Origin: an uncultured Clostridia bacterium
GTDB lineage: Bacteria; Bacillota; Clostridia; Christensenellales; Borkfalkiaceae
Assembly: GCA_947625385.1 (NCBI GenBank)
Contig: CANQOB010000005.1
Coordinates: forward strand, 1 to 64,000
Length of the DNA: 64,000 nt
Reading direction: 5' to 3'
Below, piece by piece: positions 23,786 through 33,448 of this stretch. The notes under the pieces are model-generated. The model did not search any database and was not told where the DNA came from. It was given only the letters and a program-made list of their open reading frames with translations. The first letter of the stretch is position 1; every line of letters starts with the position of its first letter. The translations under genes were made by a program, and so were the position numbers.

Positions 23786-24477
23786 GCGGACGGAGGGACT
23801 GCGGCGGACTCGGCGCGGAATTGGATACGATCTTATTGTCGGCGGACGTCTGCGCGCGGTTTTTTCGGGAATACGGCGCAAATGCCCGGTTTCGGGAGCG
23901 GCTGCATTGCATTCTGCCCGAAATAGAGCTATGTATTCGGCAGCCGCAGAATTCGGTCTGGCATATTTATCCCGTGATGGAGCATATCCTGCATTCCGTC
24001 GAAGAGATGAACCGTCTGTCGCGTTCGCTGCCCGACGGGGAGAGGAGAATACTCGCCTATACGATGTTTTTTCACGATTTCGGCAAGCCCGCATGCCATA
24101 GCGTCAAGATCGTAGACGGAACGCCGCGGGACAGCTTTGCGTTCCACAACCTCGAAAGCGAAAAAATCGCCGCAAGGGCGCTGCCTTTTTTCGGCTTCGG
24201 GGAAGGGGAGACCGCGAAGATCGCACGGCTCGTGAGAGACCACGACATCTTTTTGCTCCTCACCGAACATCCCGTAAAACCTTGGCAGATTCGGCTCACG
24301 CCGCAGTTTTTGAAGGACTACATCGCAGAACTCGGCGCCTACGGGGACGGCAGGGCGGTGTTTGACGACCTGCTCATGGTGGGAATCGCGGACAACCGGG
24401 CGCAAAATCCCGCCATGACCGGGGAGCCGCTCGCTTTTATCGAAAAGATACGGGCGATGGCAAACGAAATAGCATAA
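23782..24477 (+). CDS. HD-domain phosphohydrolase
   Basis: A 231-residue protein. HIYPVMEHILHSV supplies the first histidine, TMFFHDFGKP the HD pair, and ARLVRDHD a later metal ligand. These form the metal-dependent phosphohydrolase HD fold. The layout (HxxxVxxH, then FHDxGKP) resembles the HD part of CCA-adding enzymes, without a nucleotidyltransferase domain. Substrate unknown; likely a nucleotide or RNA end. Overlaps the preceding membrane gene (ATGA) and ends at a strong terminator. Confidence 0.85.
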   Translation: MSGRRDCGGLGAELDTILLSADVCARFFREYGANARFRERLHCILPEIELCIRQPQNSVWHIYPVMEHILHSVEEMNRLSRSLPDGERRILAYTMFFHDFGKPACHSVKIVDGTPRDSFAFHNLESEKIAARALPFFGFGEGETAKIARLVRDHDIFLLLTEHPVKPWQIRLTPQFLKDYIAELGAYGDGRAVFDDLLMVGIADNRAQNPAMTGEPLAFIEKIRAMANEIA

Positions 24478-24492
24478 CACGGTCGCAACATG

Positions 24493-24532
24493 AAACGTCC
24501 CCAAAGTCAAACAGACTTTGGGGACGTTTTTT
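24493..24532. terminator. Terminator between convergent operons
   Basis: AAACGTCCCCAAAGTC, AAACA loop, GACTTTGGGGACGTTTTTT. Sixteen pairs; serves both directions. Confidence 0.9.
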
Positions 24533-24542
24533 CGTGTGTTTT

Positions 24543-26528
24543 TTATTTCGCCATGCTGCGTTTGGCTTTTTCCGCGATATTTTCGGGGGTGAACCCATAG
24601 AGACGGAAGAGGACGGATGCGGGCGCGCTCGCGCCGAAGGTGTCCATGCAGACCGTTTCGCCCTTGTCTCCCGCGTAACGGTACCAGCTGTAACTGCTTC
24701 CCGCCTCCACGCAGACCCGCGCTTTGACCGCGGGCGGAATCACGCTGTCGCGGTAGCTCTCGCTCTGCTGCTCGAACAGCTCGATGCAGGGCATGGAGAC
24801 GACGCGCGCATGGATTCCCTCGTCTGCCAAAATCCCTTGCGCCTTCATGCAGGGTTCGACCTCGGAGCCGCTCGCGATGAGGAGCACGTCGGGCGTCCCC
24901 TCGCAATCGGAGAGGACATATCCGCCTTTCAGCGCACCTTCGCCGCTCCCGTCGTATTGGGGCAGCGTCTGCCGCGAGAGCACGAGCGCCGTGGGAGCGC
25001 TTCCCCGCAGGGCGGAGAGCCAAGCACACGCCGTTTCTTTGCCGTCCGCGGGGCGGAATACCTTCATGTTGGGGATGGAGCGGAGCCCGATGAGCTGTTC
25101 CACCGGTTCATGGGTGGGACCGTCCTCGCCCACGCCGATGGAATCGTGCGTGAGGATATAGATGACGGGGATATTCATGAGCGCGGAGAGGCGCATCGCA
25201 TGCTTGCAGTAGTCGGAGAACACGAAGAAGGTCGCACAGTAGGCGCGCATTCCCCCGTGGAGCTGGATGCCGTTGGAGATCGCCGCCATCGCGTGCTCGC
25301 GGATTCCGAAATGGAGGTTCCTGCCCGCATGGTTTTCCGCCGTGAAATCGCCGTACACGAGGCTGTCGGTGTTTTTCATATCGGAGAGGTTGGAGGGGGC
25401 AAGGTCCGCGGAGCCGCCGATGAGGGAGGGCAGCTTTGCCGCGAGCGTGTTGAGAATCTGCGCGGAGGTCTGCCTCGTCGCCATCGGTTTGGAGAATTCG
25501 AACAGCCCGCGGTCGAGGTCGGCGGGGAGTTCCCCGCTCATCATCGTGCGATAGGTCGCCGCAAGCTCGGGATACCGTTTTTCGTATTCCTCAAACATCG
25601 TTTTCCATTCGCGTTCGAGCCGTGCGCCCCGTCTGCCCGCCTTTGCGGTGTGGCGGTAGACCTCCGCGGGAATCTCGAAGGGGGGATACGTCCAGCCGAG
25701 CTTTGCCCGCGTCTCTTCGAGATTTGCCGTGCCGAGCGGCGCGCCGTGGCATTTCGAAGTGCCTTCGAGCGGGGAACCGTATCCGATATGGGTGCGGAAG
25801 ATGATGACGGAGGGCTTGTTCTTTTCCCGCTGCGCCCTGCGGATGGCGTTGGAGATCATGAGCACGTTGTCGGGATTTTTGACGAGGTCCACCTTGATGA
25901 CCTGCCAATTCTGCGCCTCGAAGCGGGCTGCGACGTTCTCTTTGAACGCGATGTCGGTATTTCCTTCGATGGTGATGTCGTTGTCGTCATAGAGAAGGAT
26001 GAGTTTGCCGAGCGCGTTGTTCCCCGCAAAGGAGCACGCCTCGTAGGAGATGCCCTCTTCCAGACAGCCGTCGCCGCACAGGCAGTAGGTATAGTGGTCG
26101 ACCACGGGGAATCCCGGGCGGTTGAAACGGGCGGCGAGATTTGCCTCCGCGAGCGCCATCCCGACGGCGTTGGCGATGCCCTGCCCGAGCGGACCCGTCG
26201 TCGTCTCAACGCCCGCCGTATGACCGTATTCGGGGTGCCCGGGCGCCTTGGAGCCGATCTGGCGGAAGTTTTCGATCTCATCCATTCCGAGCCCGAAGCC
26301 GTAGAGGTGCAGCAGGGCATAATACAGCATGGAGCCGTGTCCCGCAGAGAGCACGAAGCGGTCCCTGTCCTCCCAATGCGGGTCTTTGCCGTTGAATTTC
26401 AAGAAGTCCTGAAAGAGGGTGTAGCCGATGGGCGCCGCGCCGAGAGGCAGACCGGGATGTCCCGAATTTGCCTTTTGGATGGCGTCTGCGGCAAGGATGC
26501 GGATGGCGTTGATGGTGGTCTGTTTCAT
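24543..26528 (-). CDS. tkt: Transketolase
   Basis: A 661-residue complete transketolase of the pentose phosphate pathway. It moves two-carbon units using thiamine diphosphate. Motifs: NSGHPGLPLGAAPIGYTLF at the start, the ThDP site CLCGDGCLEEGISYEACSFAGN...LILLYDDNDITIEG, and the pyrimidine-domain segment ADLAPSN...FGIREHAMAAISNG with THDSIGVGEDGPTHEPVEQL. It is downstream of the hexomutase gene with three bases between stop and ATG, and its ATG follows AAGGAG. Confidence 0.98.
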   Translation of the reverse strand: MKQTTINAIRILAADAIQKANSGHPGLPLGAAPIGYTLFQDFLKFNGKDPHWEDRDRFVLSAGHGSMLYYALLHLYGFGLGMDEIENFRQIGSKAPGHPEYGHTAGVETTTGPLGQGIANAVGMALAEANLAARFNRPGFPVVDHYTYCLCGDGCLEEGISYEACSFAGNNALGKLILLYDDNDITIEGNTDIAFKENVAARFEAQNWQVIKVDLVKNPDNVLMISNAIRRAQREKNKPSVIIFRTHIGYGSPLEGTSKCHGAPLGTANLEETRAKLGWTYPPFEIPAEVYRHTAKAGRRGARLEREWKTMFEEYEKRYPELAATYRTMMSGELPADLDRGLFEFSKPMATRQTSAQILNTLAAKLPSLIGGSADLAPSNLSDMKNTDSLVYGDFTAENHAGRNLHFGIREHAMAAISNGIQLHGGMRAYCATFFVFSDYCKHAMRLSALMNIPVIYILTHDSIGVGEDGPTHEPVEQLIGLRSIPNMKVFRPADGKETACAWLSALRGSAPTALVLSRQTLPQYDGSGEGALKGGYVLSDCEGTPDVLLIASGSEVEPCMKAQGILADEGIHARVVSMPCIELFEQQSESYRDSVIPPAVKARVCVEAGSSYSWYRYAGDKGETVCMDTFGASAPASVLFRLYGFTPENIAEKAKRSMAK

Positions 26529-26531
26529 GTT

Positions 26532-28043
26532 TTACTCCTTGATGATTTTTTCAAGTTTTTCGAGTTGTAAGAAGGGATATTGCCGGAGAAATCCGAGCAG
26601 CGTACCGAGCATGCGGCGCACGCCGCCGCGGCTGTTCGACTCGGCGTTGACGGGAAGAATGGGCTCGTGCAGACTCATGCGGACGAGCAGCCAGCCGTCC
26701 CCGCATTCCTTGCCGAAATTCACGCGCGCGCCCTCATAATTTTCGGATGCGAGCCGAAGGTGGGGCGTCTCTTGCGCAAATCGGCGGAAGTCGCCGATGA
26801 CCTGCTCGCCCAGCGTCTTGAAGTCGCAGCCGGGGGCGAATTCCAACCGGACCTCCTCCGCTTCGAGGGCTTCCGGCAAGCCGTCGATGAGGGAGGTGAG
26901 CGACCTTCCCGCTCTCTTTTCGCGGGCGAGGGCAATGAGCAGACGGGTGACGAGATAGGCGCCGTCGTCGAGGAAATCGTTCTCCGAGAGGGCGGCATGT
27001 CCGCTCGTTTCGATGGCGAGCGGGGCATATTTCCCCTCGGCATTGAGACGCTTCGCCTCGTTGATGACGTTTTTGTAACCTCTCTTGAAGCGGTGGTGCA
27101 CCCCGCCGCGTTCTTCGATGAAGGACGTGAGCCCGTCGCTCGTCACGGAATCCGTCACGATATACGCGCCCTTGCGCTCCCCGAGAAGAATAGCGGAGAC
27201 GAGCGCGATCAAGCGGTTGCGGTTGATCTCCTCGCCGCGCGCGGAGACGGCGCCCGCACGGTCGACATCGGTATCGAAGATGATTCCGAAGTCCGCATGG
27301 GAGCGGACGACCGCCTCGCAGACCGAGCGCATGGCGGCGGCGTTTTCGGGATTGGGGATATGATTGGGGAAATTCCCGTCCGGGTCGAGGAATTGGGAGC
27401 CCTCGGTATCGGCGCCGAGCGGCGAGAGCACCTCCTGTACATAGAACCCGCCCGCGCCGTTCCCCGCGTCGACGATCACCCGCATGCCTTCGAGCGGTCT
27501 TTGCTCCCCCGTAGCTTTGCGGACGAGTTCGACGAGCCCTGCGGCGTATTCGGCAAGGAAGGGGTGTTCGCTCACTTCGCGCGGGAAGCTTTCCGCGGGC
27601 GAAAGACGGGCGGCGAGCCGAAGCACTTCTTCCACCTCCGTTCCCTCGAGCCCGCCTTCGGGCAGGAAAAATTTGAGACCGTTCCTGTCCTTGGGGAGAT
27701 GGCTCGCCGTGACCATGACGGATGCGTCCGCACGGCGGGTTTTGAGAAAGGCATACATGGAAGGGGTCGACGACAGTCCCGTCAGCACGATTTTTCCGCC
27801 CCTCTCGGCGATTCCGTCCGTCACGCACTGCGTGAGCGCTTCGGCGGAGAGACGGGAATCGTGCCCGACGGCGATGACGGGGCGCTCTTTTTGCGTCCTG
27901 TTTCCGACCCAGACCGCAAAGGCGGCGGCGATATCTTTGACCGCCTGCGCGGTGAGCGTGACGGGGAGCCCGCAGCAGCCGAGCGCAACGCCGCGCACGT
28001 CGCTTCCGTTTTTGAGCGCGAGATATTGCTGCAATTTTTCCAT
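26532..28043 (-). CDS. Phosphoglucomutase/phosphomannomutase family protein
   Basis: A 503-residue alpha-D-phosphohexomutase. The catalytic serine is in MVTASHLPKDRNG (about Ser114), where the usual TASHNP is TASHLP. The metal loop is DTDVDRAG instead of the common DGDADR. The sugar-binding loop is ETSGHAAL. The C-terminal phosphate-binding part includes VRMSLHEPILPVNAES. All key elements are present, so it is probably active, interconverting hexose 1- and 6-phosphates for cell-wall or glycogen precursors. Which sugar it prefers cannot be read. Operon with tkt. Confidence 0.9.
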   Translation of the reverse strand: MEKLQQYLALKNGSDVRGVALGCCGLPVTLTAQAVKDIAAAFAVWVGNRTQKERPVIAVGHDSRLSAEALTQCVTDGIAERGGKIVLTGLSSTPSMYAFLKTRRADASVMVTASHLPKDRNGLKFFLPEGGLEGTEVEEVLRLAARLSPAESFPREVSEHPFLAEYAAGLVELVRKATGEQRPLEGMRVIVDAGNGAGGFYVQEVLSPLGADTEGSQFLDPDGNFPNHIPNPENAAAMRSVCEAVVRSHADFGIIFDTDVDRAGAVSARGEEINRNRLIALVSAILLGERKGAYIVTDSVTSDGLTSFIEERGGVHHRFKRGYKNVINEAKRLNAEGKYAPLAIETSGHAALSENDFLDDGAYLVTRLLIALAREKRAGRSLTSLIDGLPEALEAEEVRLEFAPGCDFKTLGEQVIGDFRRFAQETPHLRLASENYEGARVNFGKECGDGWLLVRMSLHEPILPVNAESNSRGGVRRMLGTLLGFLRQYPFLQLEKLEKIIKE

Positions 28044-28138
28044 GTCGGACCTCTCTGTTTTTTTCCAACAATATTATACACGATTCCGCACACACGGCGC
28101 GTATTTTTCAATATAACGAATATAAAAATTTGAAATTT

Positions 28139-28165
28139 TCCCGCTTGTTTCCGCAACAAGCGGGA
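28139..28165. repeat. Inverted repeat in the 28.0-28.25 kb gap
   Basis: CCCGCTTGTT and AACAAGCGGG over a short spacer, with no T-run on the outgoing side of either strand. It lies in the roughly 200-base gap upstream of the mutase gene and could be a 5' leader element or a regulatory site. Confidence 0.5.
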
Positions 28166-28248
28166 GCGGACGCCGTTCGACAAATTTTCCGAAAAAATTT
28201 CTTGAATGTGGACAACTGTTGTCATATATCCCGCCATATAATAGGGGC

Positions 28249-28425
28249 ATGAACGAAGAAAACGTGGAAAAGGTCATCAGCGACTATCAAAGGAGGCAGC
28301 GCGCAAGGCGCAACGAGGAACTTCTGCGCCGCCTCGAACGCGGTCTCGGGTTCGAAGAACTGCTCGCCGAGCTGACGATGTGCGCTCCCCGCATCCGGGA
28401 GCGGGAGCTCGCCGACGCACGGTAA
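28249..28425 (+). CDS. Possible small basic helical protein
   Basis: A 58-residue frame, MNEENVEKVISDYQRRQRAR at the start then a leucine-rich amphipathic helix. No known domain. Support is a TATAAT at 28235-28240 very close to the ATG, which would give an almost leaderless transcript; there is no usable Shine-Dalgarno site. It lies between the mutase promoter region and tyrS and could be spurious. Confidence 0.4.
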   Translation: MNEENVEKVISDYQRRQRARRNEELLRRLERGLGFEELLAELTMCAPRIRERELADAR

Positions 28426-28450
28426 AATTTTGCGGGCAGCCGCGATTTAT

Positions 28451-28479
28451 TTGACAAACGCGCGCGCGGTGTGTATAAT
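28451..28479 (+). promoter_or_regulatory. Promoter of the tyrS operon
   Basis: TTGACA (28451-28456), 17 bases, TATAAT (28474-28479), a consensus match. A minimal GCGG-GGGA-CCGC stem followed by six Ts (28506-28523) lies in the leader and could be a weak attenuator. No T-box is visible. Confidence 0.9.
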
Positions 28480-28536
28480 GTTTTTAAGATTTTTATCCTG
28501 AAATTGCGGGGGACCGCTTTTTTCGAGGAGGCAGCG

Positions 28537-29733
28537 ATGAAAAACGTAATGGACACCCTGCGCGAGCGCGACTTTATCAAACAGACCGTGTACGAGGAGG
28601 ATTTGTACGAGCTCCTCGGCTCCGAGAGCGTTCCCTTCTACACCGGGTTCGACCCCACGGCGGATTCCCTCCATGTGGGGCATTTCATGCAGCTTGTCGC
28701 CATGAAGCATATGCAGGACGCGGGGCACAGACCCATCGTCCTCATCGGCGGCGGCACGGCGATGGTCGGCGACCCCTCGGGCAGGACGGACATGCGCTCC
28801 ATGATGACCAAGGAGACGATCGCCCGCCACGTCGAATGTTTCAAGAGCCAGATGGCGCGCTTTCTCCGCTTCGAGGGGGAGAATGCCGCGATCATCGTCA
28901 ACAATGCGGATTGGCTGCTCGGGCTGAACTATGTGGACTTTTTGCGCGATATCGGCGTACATTTCTCCGTCAACCGCATGCTCACCGCGGAGTGCTTCAA
29001 GACGCGCATGGAGCGCGGGCTCTCCTTCCTCGAATTCAATTACATGCTCATGCAGGCATACGATTTCCTCGTCCTGCATCAAAAATACGGCTGCTCCCTC
29101 GAACTCGGCGGCGACGACCAGTGGAGCAACATCCTTGCGGGCGCCGATCTCATCCGCCGCAAGGAGCGCAAGCCCGCATACGCGATGACGTTTCAGCTCC
29201 TCACCACGAGCGAGGGCAAGAAGATGGGCAAGACGCAGAAGGGCGCGGTCTGGCTCGACGAGAACAAGACCTCTCCCTATGAATTTTTTCAATATTGGCG
29301 CAATACGGACGACGCGGACGTCGAGAAGTGCTTCAAACTCCTCACGTTCGTGCCGCTCGGGGAGATTTTAGCGCTGTGCGCGCACCGCGACGAGCGCATG
29401 AACGCCGCCAAGGAACGCCTCGCATTCGAGCTCACGAAGATGGTGCACGGCGAGGAGAAGGCGCGGGCGGCGATGGCACAGGCGAAGGGCGCCTTCGGCG
29501 GCGACGAGGGTACCATGCCCGAGATCAAGCTCTCAAAAAGCTGTCCGACGGTGCTCGCCGCGCTCGTGGAAGCGGGGCTGTGCAAGTCCAACGGGGAGGC
29601 AAGGCGGCTCATCGAGCAGGGCGGCGTCTCCGTCAACGGCGAGAAAGTTTCGGCGTTCGACGCGCCCCTCCCCGAGGGAAGTTTTACGCTGTACAAGGGC
29701 AAGAAGGTGCGCGTCCGCATCGTGCGTGAGTGA
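28537..29733 (+). CDS. tyrS: Tyrosyl-tRNA synthetase
   Basis: A 398-residue class I synthetase. HVGH (residues 46-49) is the HIGH motif, and KMGKT in [12 protein letters not shown] is the KMSKS loop. The C-terminal S4-like domain is [32 protein letters not shown] precedes the ATG. The stop is 7 bases from the next start, so it shares an operon with the YigZ-family gene and ilvE. The matching tRNA-Tyr is at the start of the window, 28 kb away. Confidence 0.98.
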   Translation: MKNVMDTLRERDFIKQTVYEEDLYELLGSESVPFYTGFDPTADSLHVGHFMQLVAMKHMQDAGHRPIVLIGGGTAMVGDPSGRTDMRSMMTKETIARHVECFKSQMARFLRFEGENAAIIVNNADWLLGLNYVDFLRDIGVHFSVNRMLTAECFKTRMERGLSFLEFNYMLMQAYDFLVLHQKYGCSLELGGDDQWSNILAGADLIRRKERKPAYAMTFQLLTTSEGKKMGKTQKGAVWLDENKTSPYEFFQYWRNTDDADVEKCFKLLTFVPLGEILALCAHRDERMNAAKERLAFELTKMVHGEEKARAAMAQAKGAFGGDEGTMPEIKLSKSCPTVLAALVEAGLCKSNGEARRLIEQGGVSVNGEKVSAFDAPLPEGSFTLYKGKKVRVRIVRE

Positions 29734-29740
29734 CGGCGCC

Positions 29741-30367
29741 ATGGAATATATCGGAGTTGCGGAAGAATTTACGGCGGAGCGGGTCATCGAAAAGTCCCGC
29801 TTCGTCGCCTATATCGGGCGCAGCGCCGGCGAAGAGCAGGCAAAAGCCTTTCTCGCCGGGATTCGCGCGCGCCATCCGCTCGCGACGCATGTCTGCTACG
29901 GGTACATCGCCGATGCCGCCGGAAATCTTCAACGTTTTTCCGACGACGGCGAGCCGCACGGCACGGCGGGACTTCCCATTCTCGGCGTGATCAAGGCGCA
30001 CGCCCTGCGCGAGACCTCGATCGCCGTCGTGCGGTATTTCGGCGGCGTCAAGCTGGGGGCGGGCGGTCTCACGCGCGCCTACGCCGCTCTGGCGTCCGAC
30101 GCGGTCTCCGCAGCCCGCCTCGTGCGGTTCGAGTCCTGCGTCGAGCTGAACGTGCGCGTCTCCTATGCGGACGTGAACGCCGCGCTGCATTTTTTCGAGG
30201 AGAACGGGCTGCACGTTCTTCGCCGCGACTTTGCCGCGGACGCTTGCTTTACCGTCGCCGTCAGGCAGCGGGAAGCGGACGCCTGCGCTACGGAGATCGT
30301 CGGCGCGCTGTCGGGACGGGTCACCCTTTCGGAGGGGAAACGCTATCTTCATCCGTTCCCGCTTTGA
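29741..30367 (+). CDS. YigZ/IMPACT family protein
   Basis: A 208-residue protein with the UPF0029 signature SDDGEPHGTAGLPILGVI and IAVVRYFGGVKLGAGGLTRAYAALASDAV. A C-terminal DUF1949-like domain follows (SYADVNAALHFFEENGLHVL). The family includes ribosome- or stress-linked regulators in bacteria, and IMPACT proteins in eukaryotes. The ATG at 29741 is chosen; a GTG five codons earlier overlaps tyrS. Function in this organism is inferred only from family. Confidence 0.92.
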   Translation: MEYIGVAEEFTAERVIEKSRFVAYIGRSAGEEQAKAFLAGIRARHPLATHVCYGYIADAAGNLQRFSDDGEPHGTAGLPILGVIKAHALRETSIAVVRYFGGVKLGAGGLTRAYAALASDAVSAARLVRFESCVELNVRVSYADVNAALHFFEENGLHVLRRDFAADACFTVAVRQREADACATEIVGALSGRVTLSEGKRYLHPFPL

Positions 30368-30374
30368 TACGGTC

Positions 30375-31430
30375 ATGGAAATTCAAAGAAGAAAAATTCT
30401 CAAAGAAAAACCCAATGCCGCCGAGCTCGGCTTCGGCAAATATTTCACGGACTACATGTTCACGATGCGCTACGACGCGTCGCACGGCTGGCATGCGGGG
30501 AGAATCGTCCCCAACGAGCCCTATGCGCTCGACCTTGCCTCCTCCGTTCTGCACTACGGGCAGGGCGTGTTCGAAGGAATGAAGGCATTTCCCCGCCCCG
30601 ACGGACAGATCTCCGTGTTCCGCCCGGACATGAATTGGGCGCGCCTTTGCCGCTCCGCGGAGCGGCTGTGCATCCCGCCCGTGCCCGTCGAAGCCGCCGA
30701 AGAGGGCTTGGAGGAACTGCTCCGCCTCGAACGCGATTGGATACCCGCGCGGGAGGGGACGGCGCTCTACATCCGTCCCGCGATCGTGGCGACCGGCGCG
30801 CGCCTCGGCGTGCACGCTTCGGACGAGTATCTCTTCTTCATCCTGCTCTCGCCCGTCGGCAGCTATTTTTCGGGGACGCTCGAGCCCGTGCGTCTGCTCG
30901 CCGAGGATTTTTACGTCCGTGCGTCCGTCGGCGGCACGGGGGAGGCGAAATGCTTGGGCAATTACGCATCCAGCCTCTTTGCGGCGGAAGCGGCGCAGCG
31001 CGCGGGCTACGATCAGGTGCTTTGGCTGGACGCAAACGAGAGAAAGTACGCGGAAGAGGTCGGCTCGATGAATATCTTCTTCCGCCTCGGCGACACGGTC
31101 GTGACGCCGGCTCTCGACGGTGCGATTCTTGCCGGCATCACGCGGGCGAGCTGTATCGAGCTTCTGCGCGCGAACGGCTGCCCCGTGGAGGAGCGTCGGA
31201 TCGGCATGGATGAGATTCTCGAATCGGCGGAGCGCGGCAGGCTCAAAGAGGCGTTCGGGACGGGCACGGCGGCAGTCATCACCCCCGTCGGCTCCGTGAC
31301 GTACGGCGGCAAGACGGTGCGCCCGGAACAGCCCGTCGGCGAAGTCTCACGGTTTTTGTATCGCACGCTCACCTCGATCCAGCGCGGAACTCTCCCCGAC
31401 GAAAGAAATTGGAACAAGATCATCAAATAA
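30375..31430 (+). CDS. ilvE: Branched-chain amino acid aminotransferase
   Basis: A 351-residue PLP-dependent class IV aminotransferase. The pattern DYMFTMRYD, LDLASSVLHYGQGVFEGMKAF, and NERKYAEEVGSMNIFFR (the lysine that binds PLP) is diagnostic of the larger (type II) BCAT group. Late motif FGTGTAAVITPVG is the phosphate-binding loop. It makes or degrades Val, Leu and Ile with 2-oxoglutarate. Weak Shine-Dalgarno site; probably coupled to the gene upstream, seven bases away. Confidence 0.96.
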   Translation: MEIQRRKILKEKPNAAELGFGKYFTDYMFTMRYDASHGWHAGRIVPNEPYALDLASSVLHYGQGVFEGMKAFPRPDGQISVFRPDMNWARLCRSAERLCIPPVPVEAAEEGLEELLRLERDWIPAREGTALYIRPAIVATGARLGVHASDEYLFFILLSPVGSYFSGTLEPVRLLAEDFYVRASVGGTGEAKCLGNYASSLFAAEAAQRAGYDQVLWLDANERKYAEEVGSMNIFFRLGDTVVTPALDGAILAGITRASCIELLRANGCPVEERRIGMDEILESAERGRLKEAFGTGTAAVITPVGSVTYGGKTVRPEQPVGEVSRFLYRTLTSIQRGTLPDERNWNKIIK

Positions 31431-31431
31431 G

Positions 31432-31461
31432 AAAAAAAGCGGAAAAAACAACTGCTTTTTT
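31432..31461 (+). terminator. Terminator of the tyrS-ilvE operon
   Basis: AAAAAAGC pairs with GCTTTTTT across a loop, then more Ts (TCTTATTTTTTT). A small TTCGAT/ATCGAA stem follows near 31487-31502. Confidence 0.7.
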
Positions 31462-31562
31462 CTTATTTTTTTATATTTTTTATTTAATTCGATAAAAATC
31501 GAAATAAAGTATCGCGGGCTCCGCGGGCGTATAACTTGTACGGGCGCGGCATAAGATAGGGC

Positions 31563-32237
31563 GTGAAACGTTCCCGCACAAGAAAGGTCAAGCTCTGCAT
31601 CGGGTTGGTCTCGGCGCTTGCCATTCTCATCGCGCTCGTCGTCATCGCGCACATCAACATCACAAAAGTGCTCAAAGCCATCGCCGAGGCGAACATGCGC
31701 TCGATCACGACGGTCGCGGTCAATGACGCGATCTACTACACGCTTTCGGACGGCGTGCGCTACGAGGAGCTCGTGCATATTTCCCGCGGCGAGGAGGGGG
31801 AGATCACCGCGATCTCTTCCGACCCCCTGCAAATCAACCGCATCGCGCGGGATGCGGCGTATATGTCCCAGCAGAATTTACAGACGATGAGCGAAGAGGG
31901 GGTGGACGTTCCCTTGGGCGCCTTTTTCGGAATCGAGGCATGGGCGGGCTTCGGTCCGACGGTGCACATGAAGATCATCCCCATTTCCAACGTGTCGTGC
32001 AGCTTTGTCTCCCGTTTCGAGAGCGCGGGAATCAATCAGACCAAACATTCCATTTATCTCGAGATCGTCGCCGACATTTCCATCATCATGCCCTCCGAGA
32101 CGAGCAATTTCGCCTCCCTTACGGAGGTGCTCATCTGCGAGAGCGTGCTCGTCGGCAAGGTCCCGGACACCTATCTTCAAGCGGATATTTTCGGGAAGGG
32201 CTATTCTCTCGCCCCGCCCGACGCCAAGTCGCCTTAG
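31563..32237 (+). CDS. yunB: Sporulation protein YunB
   Basis: A 224-residue protein: one N-terminal helix (about residues 10-32) and an extracytoplasmic domain. The segment RDAAYMSQQNLQ, then VPLGAFFGIEAWAGFGP and the IYLEIVADISIIMPSETSNF end are typical of YunB, a mother-cell sporulation protein of the sigma-E regulon in Bacillus. GTG start, weak Shine-Dalgarno site. The last bases overlap the end of the convergent murG by 4. No sigma-E promoter could be asserted. Confidence 0.9.
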   Translation: MKRSRTRKVKLCIGLVSALAILIALVVIAHINITKVLKAIAEANMRSITTVAVNDAIYYTLSDGVRYEELVHISRGEEGEITAISSDPLQINRIARDAAYMSQQNLQTMSEEGVDVPLGAFFGIEAWAGFGPTVHMKIIPISNVSCSFVSRFESAGINQTKHSIYLEIVADISIIMPSETSNFASLTEVLICESVLVGKVPDTYLQADIFGKGYSLAPPDAKSP

Positions 32238-33253
32238 CCGATGACTTCCTTGATGATCTTCACGATTTTTTCCGTTCCCGACGAGAGGTCGCTCTCTTCG
32301 AGCTTTTTTCGGAGAGCGCGGTCGTTGTAGGCGGCGTTCACCTCCTCGGCGAGGCGGAAGAGCTCGCTCTCGGCGAGCACGCGGACAAGTCCCTGCCGCC
32401 GGAAATACTCCGCGTTTTCCTGCTGGTCGCCGCGCGTTGCATGGGCAAGCGGGACGAGCACGGCGGGCTTTTTGAGGGCGAGCAGTTCAAACACGGTATT
32501 GCTGCCCGCGCGGCAGAGCACGACGTCGGCGGCGGCATACGCACTGCCCATGTCGCTTTCGTAGGATTTTTTCAGATAGTTCGAAGCCGTTTTCTGCTCG
32601 GCGTTCCCGCCTGCGAGGTGAAAGACCGTCCAATCGGAGAGAGCGGGCAGGGCGGCGTCGAGCGCCTCGTTGATTACCTTGCTTCCGCTTCCGCCGCCGA
32701 ACACAAGGAGCACTTTCGCGCCTTCCGGGAAGTTGAATTTGCGGCGGGCGCGCGTGCGGTCGCCCGAGAGGACGTCGCGGCGGACGGGCGAGCCGACAAA
32801 CTTGCCGTTTTTGAATTTTTTCGCCGTTTCCTCGAAAGAAGTCAATACATATACGCATTTTTTCGCGATGAGACGGGTGCACAGCCCCGGCGAAAGGTCG
32901 CTTTCGTGCGTCAGAACGGGAATCTGCAACTTGCTTGCCGCCCACACGGCAGGGTAGCTCGCGTACCCGCCCTTGGAAAAGACAAGGTCGGGTTTTTCCT
33001 TGTCGAGAACGGCGAGCGCCGTCTGCTTCGCCGTATGCAGGCGAAAGGGAATCTTGAAATTTTCGAGGGAAAATCCGCGCACGAGCTTGGGGCATTCTAC
33101 GCGGAAGAAGGGGACGTCCTGCACCAAATTCAGCTCGATGCCTCCCGTCCCCATATAGAGCAGGCGGTGCGTATAGCGGAGTTCGTGCATGAGCGCGAGA
33201 TTGGGAACGACATGCCCTGCGCTGCCTCCGCCCGTGAACAGAATTTTTTTCAT
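32234..33253 (-). CDS. murG: UDP-GlcNAc--lipid II precursor GlcNAc transferase MurG
   Basis: A 339-residue GT28 glycosyltransferase. The N-terminal GGGSAGHVVPNLAL is the membrane-near glycine loop. VFSKGGYASYPAVWAA and TSFEETAKKF follow, and the donor site is LVFGGGSGSKVINEAL and LCRAGSNTVFELLALKKPAVLVPL. It adds GlcNAc to lipid I to give lipid II. Slightly short for the family but complete. It stands alone here, not in the dcw cluster, and is convergent with yunB. Confidence 0.96.
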   Translation of the reverse strand: MKKILFTGGGSAGHVVPNLALMHELRYTHRLLYMGTGGIELNLVQDVPFFRVECPKLVRGFSLENFKIPFRLHTAKQTALAVLDKEKPDLVFSKGGYASYPAVWAASKLQIPVLTHESDLSPGLCTRLIAKKCVYVLTSFEETAKKFKNGKFVGSPVRRDVLSGDRTRARRKFNFPEGAKVLLVFGGGSGSKVINEALDAALPALSDWTVFHLAGGNAEQKTASNYLKKSYESDMGSAYAAADVVLCRAGSNTVFELLALKKPAVLVPLAHATRGDQQENAEYFRRQGLVRVLAESELFRLAEEVNAAYNDRALRKKLEESDLSSGTEKIVKIIKEVIG

Positions 33254-33417
33254 AGATACAGTATATGTGTGCGCGCGGATTTTATTGAACGGCTCCCGAA
33301 ATTTCCTTCGGACGCCGAAAAGGGGACATAACCCTCCGATCTATTTTCCAAAATGGTATAAAAAGCGACCTCGAAGAAATTTTTTGTCCCACTTTGCCAA
33401 ATATTTTCAAAAAGGTA

Positions 33418-33446
33418 TTTACAAAACGGAAATTTTGCGATATAAT
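33418..33446 (+). promoter_or_regulatory. Promoter of the sugar transporter gene
   Basis: TTTACA (33418-33423), 17 bases, TATAAT (33441-33446). Confidence 0.8.
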
Positions 33447-33448
33447 AT

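Noticed and set aside
24534..28133. Two long plus-strand frames over the transketolase and hexomutase genes
   Set aside because: Both are shadows; the minus-strand proteins have complete catalytic motifs and proper starts.
28451..28536. T-box leader for tyrS
   Set aside because: The leader is only about 50 nt, with no specifier loop or T-box sequence; only a four-pair stem with a T-run is present.
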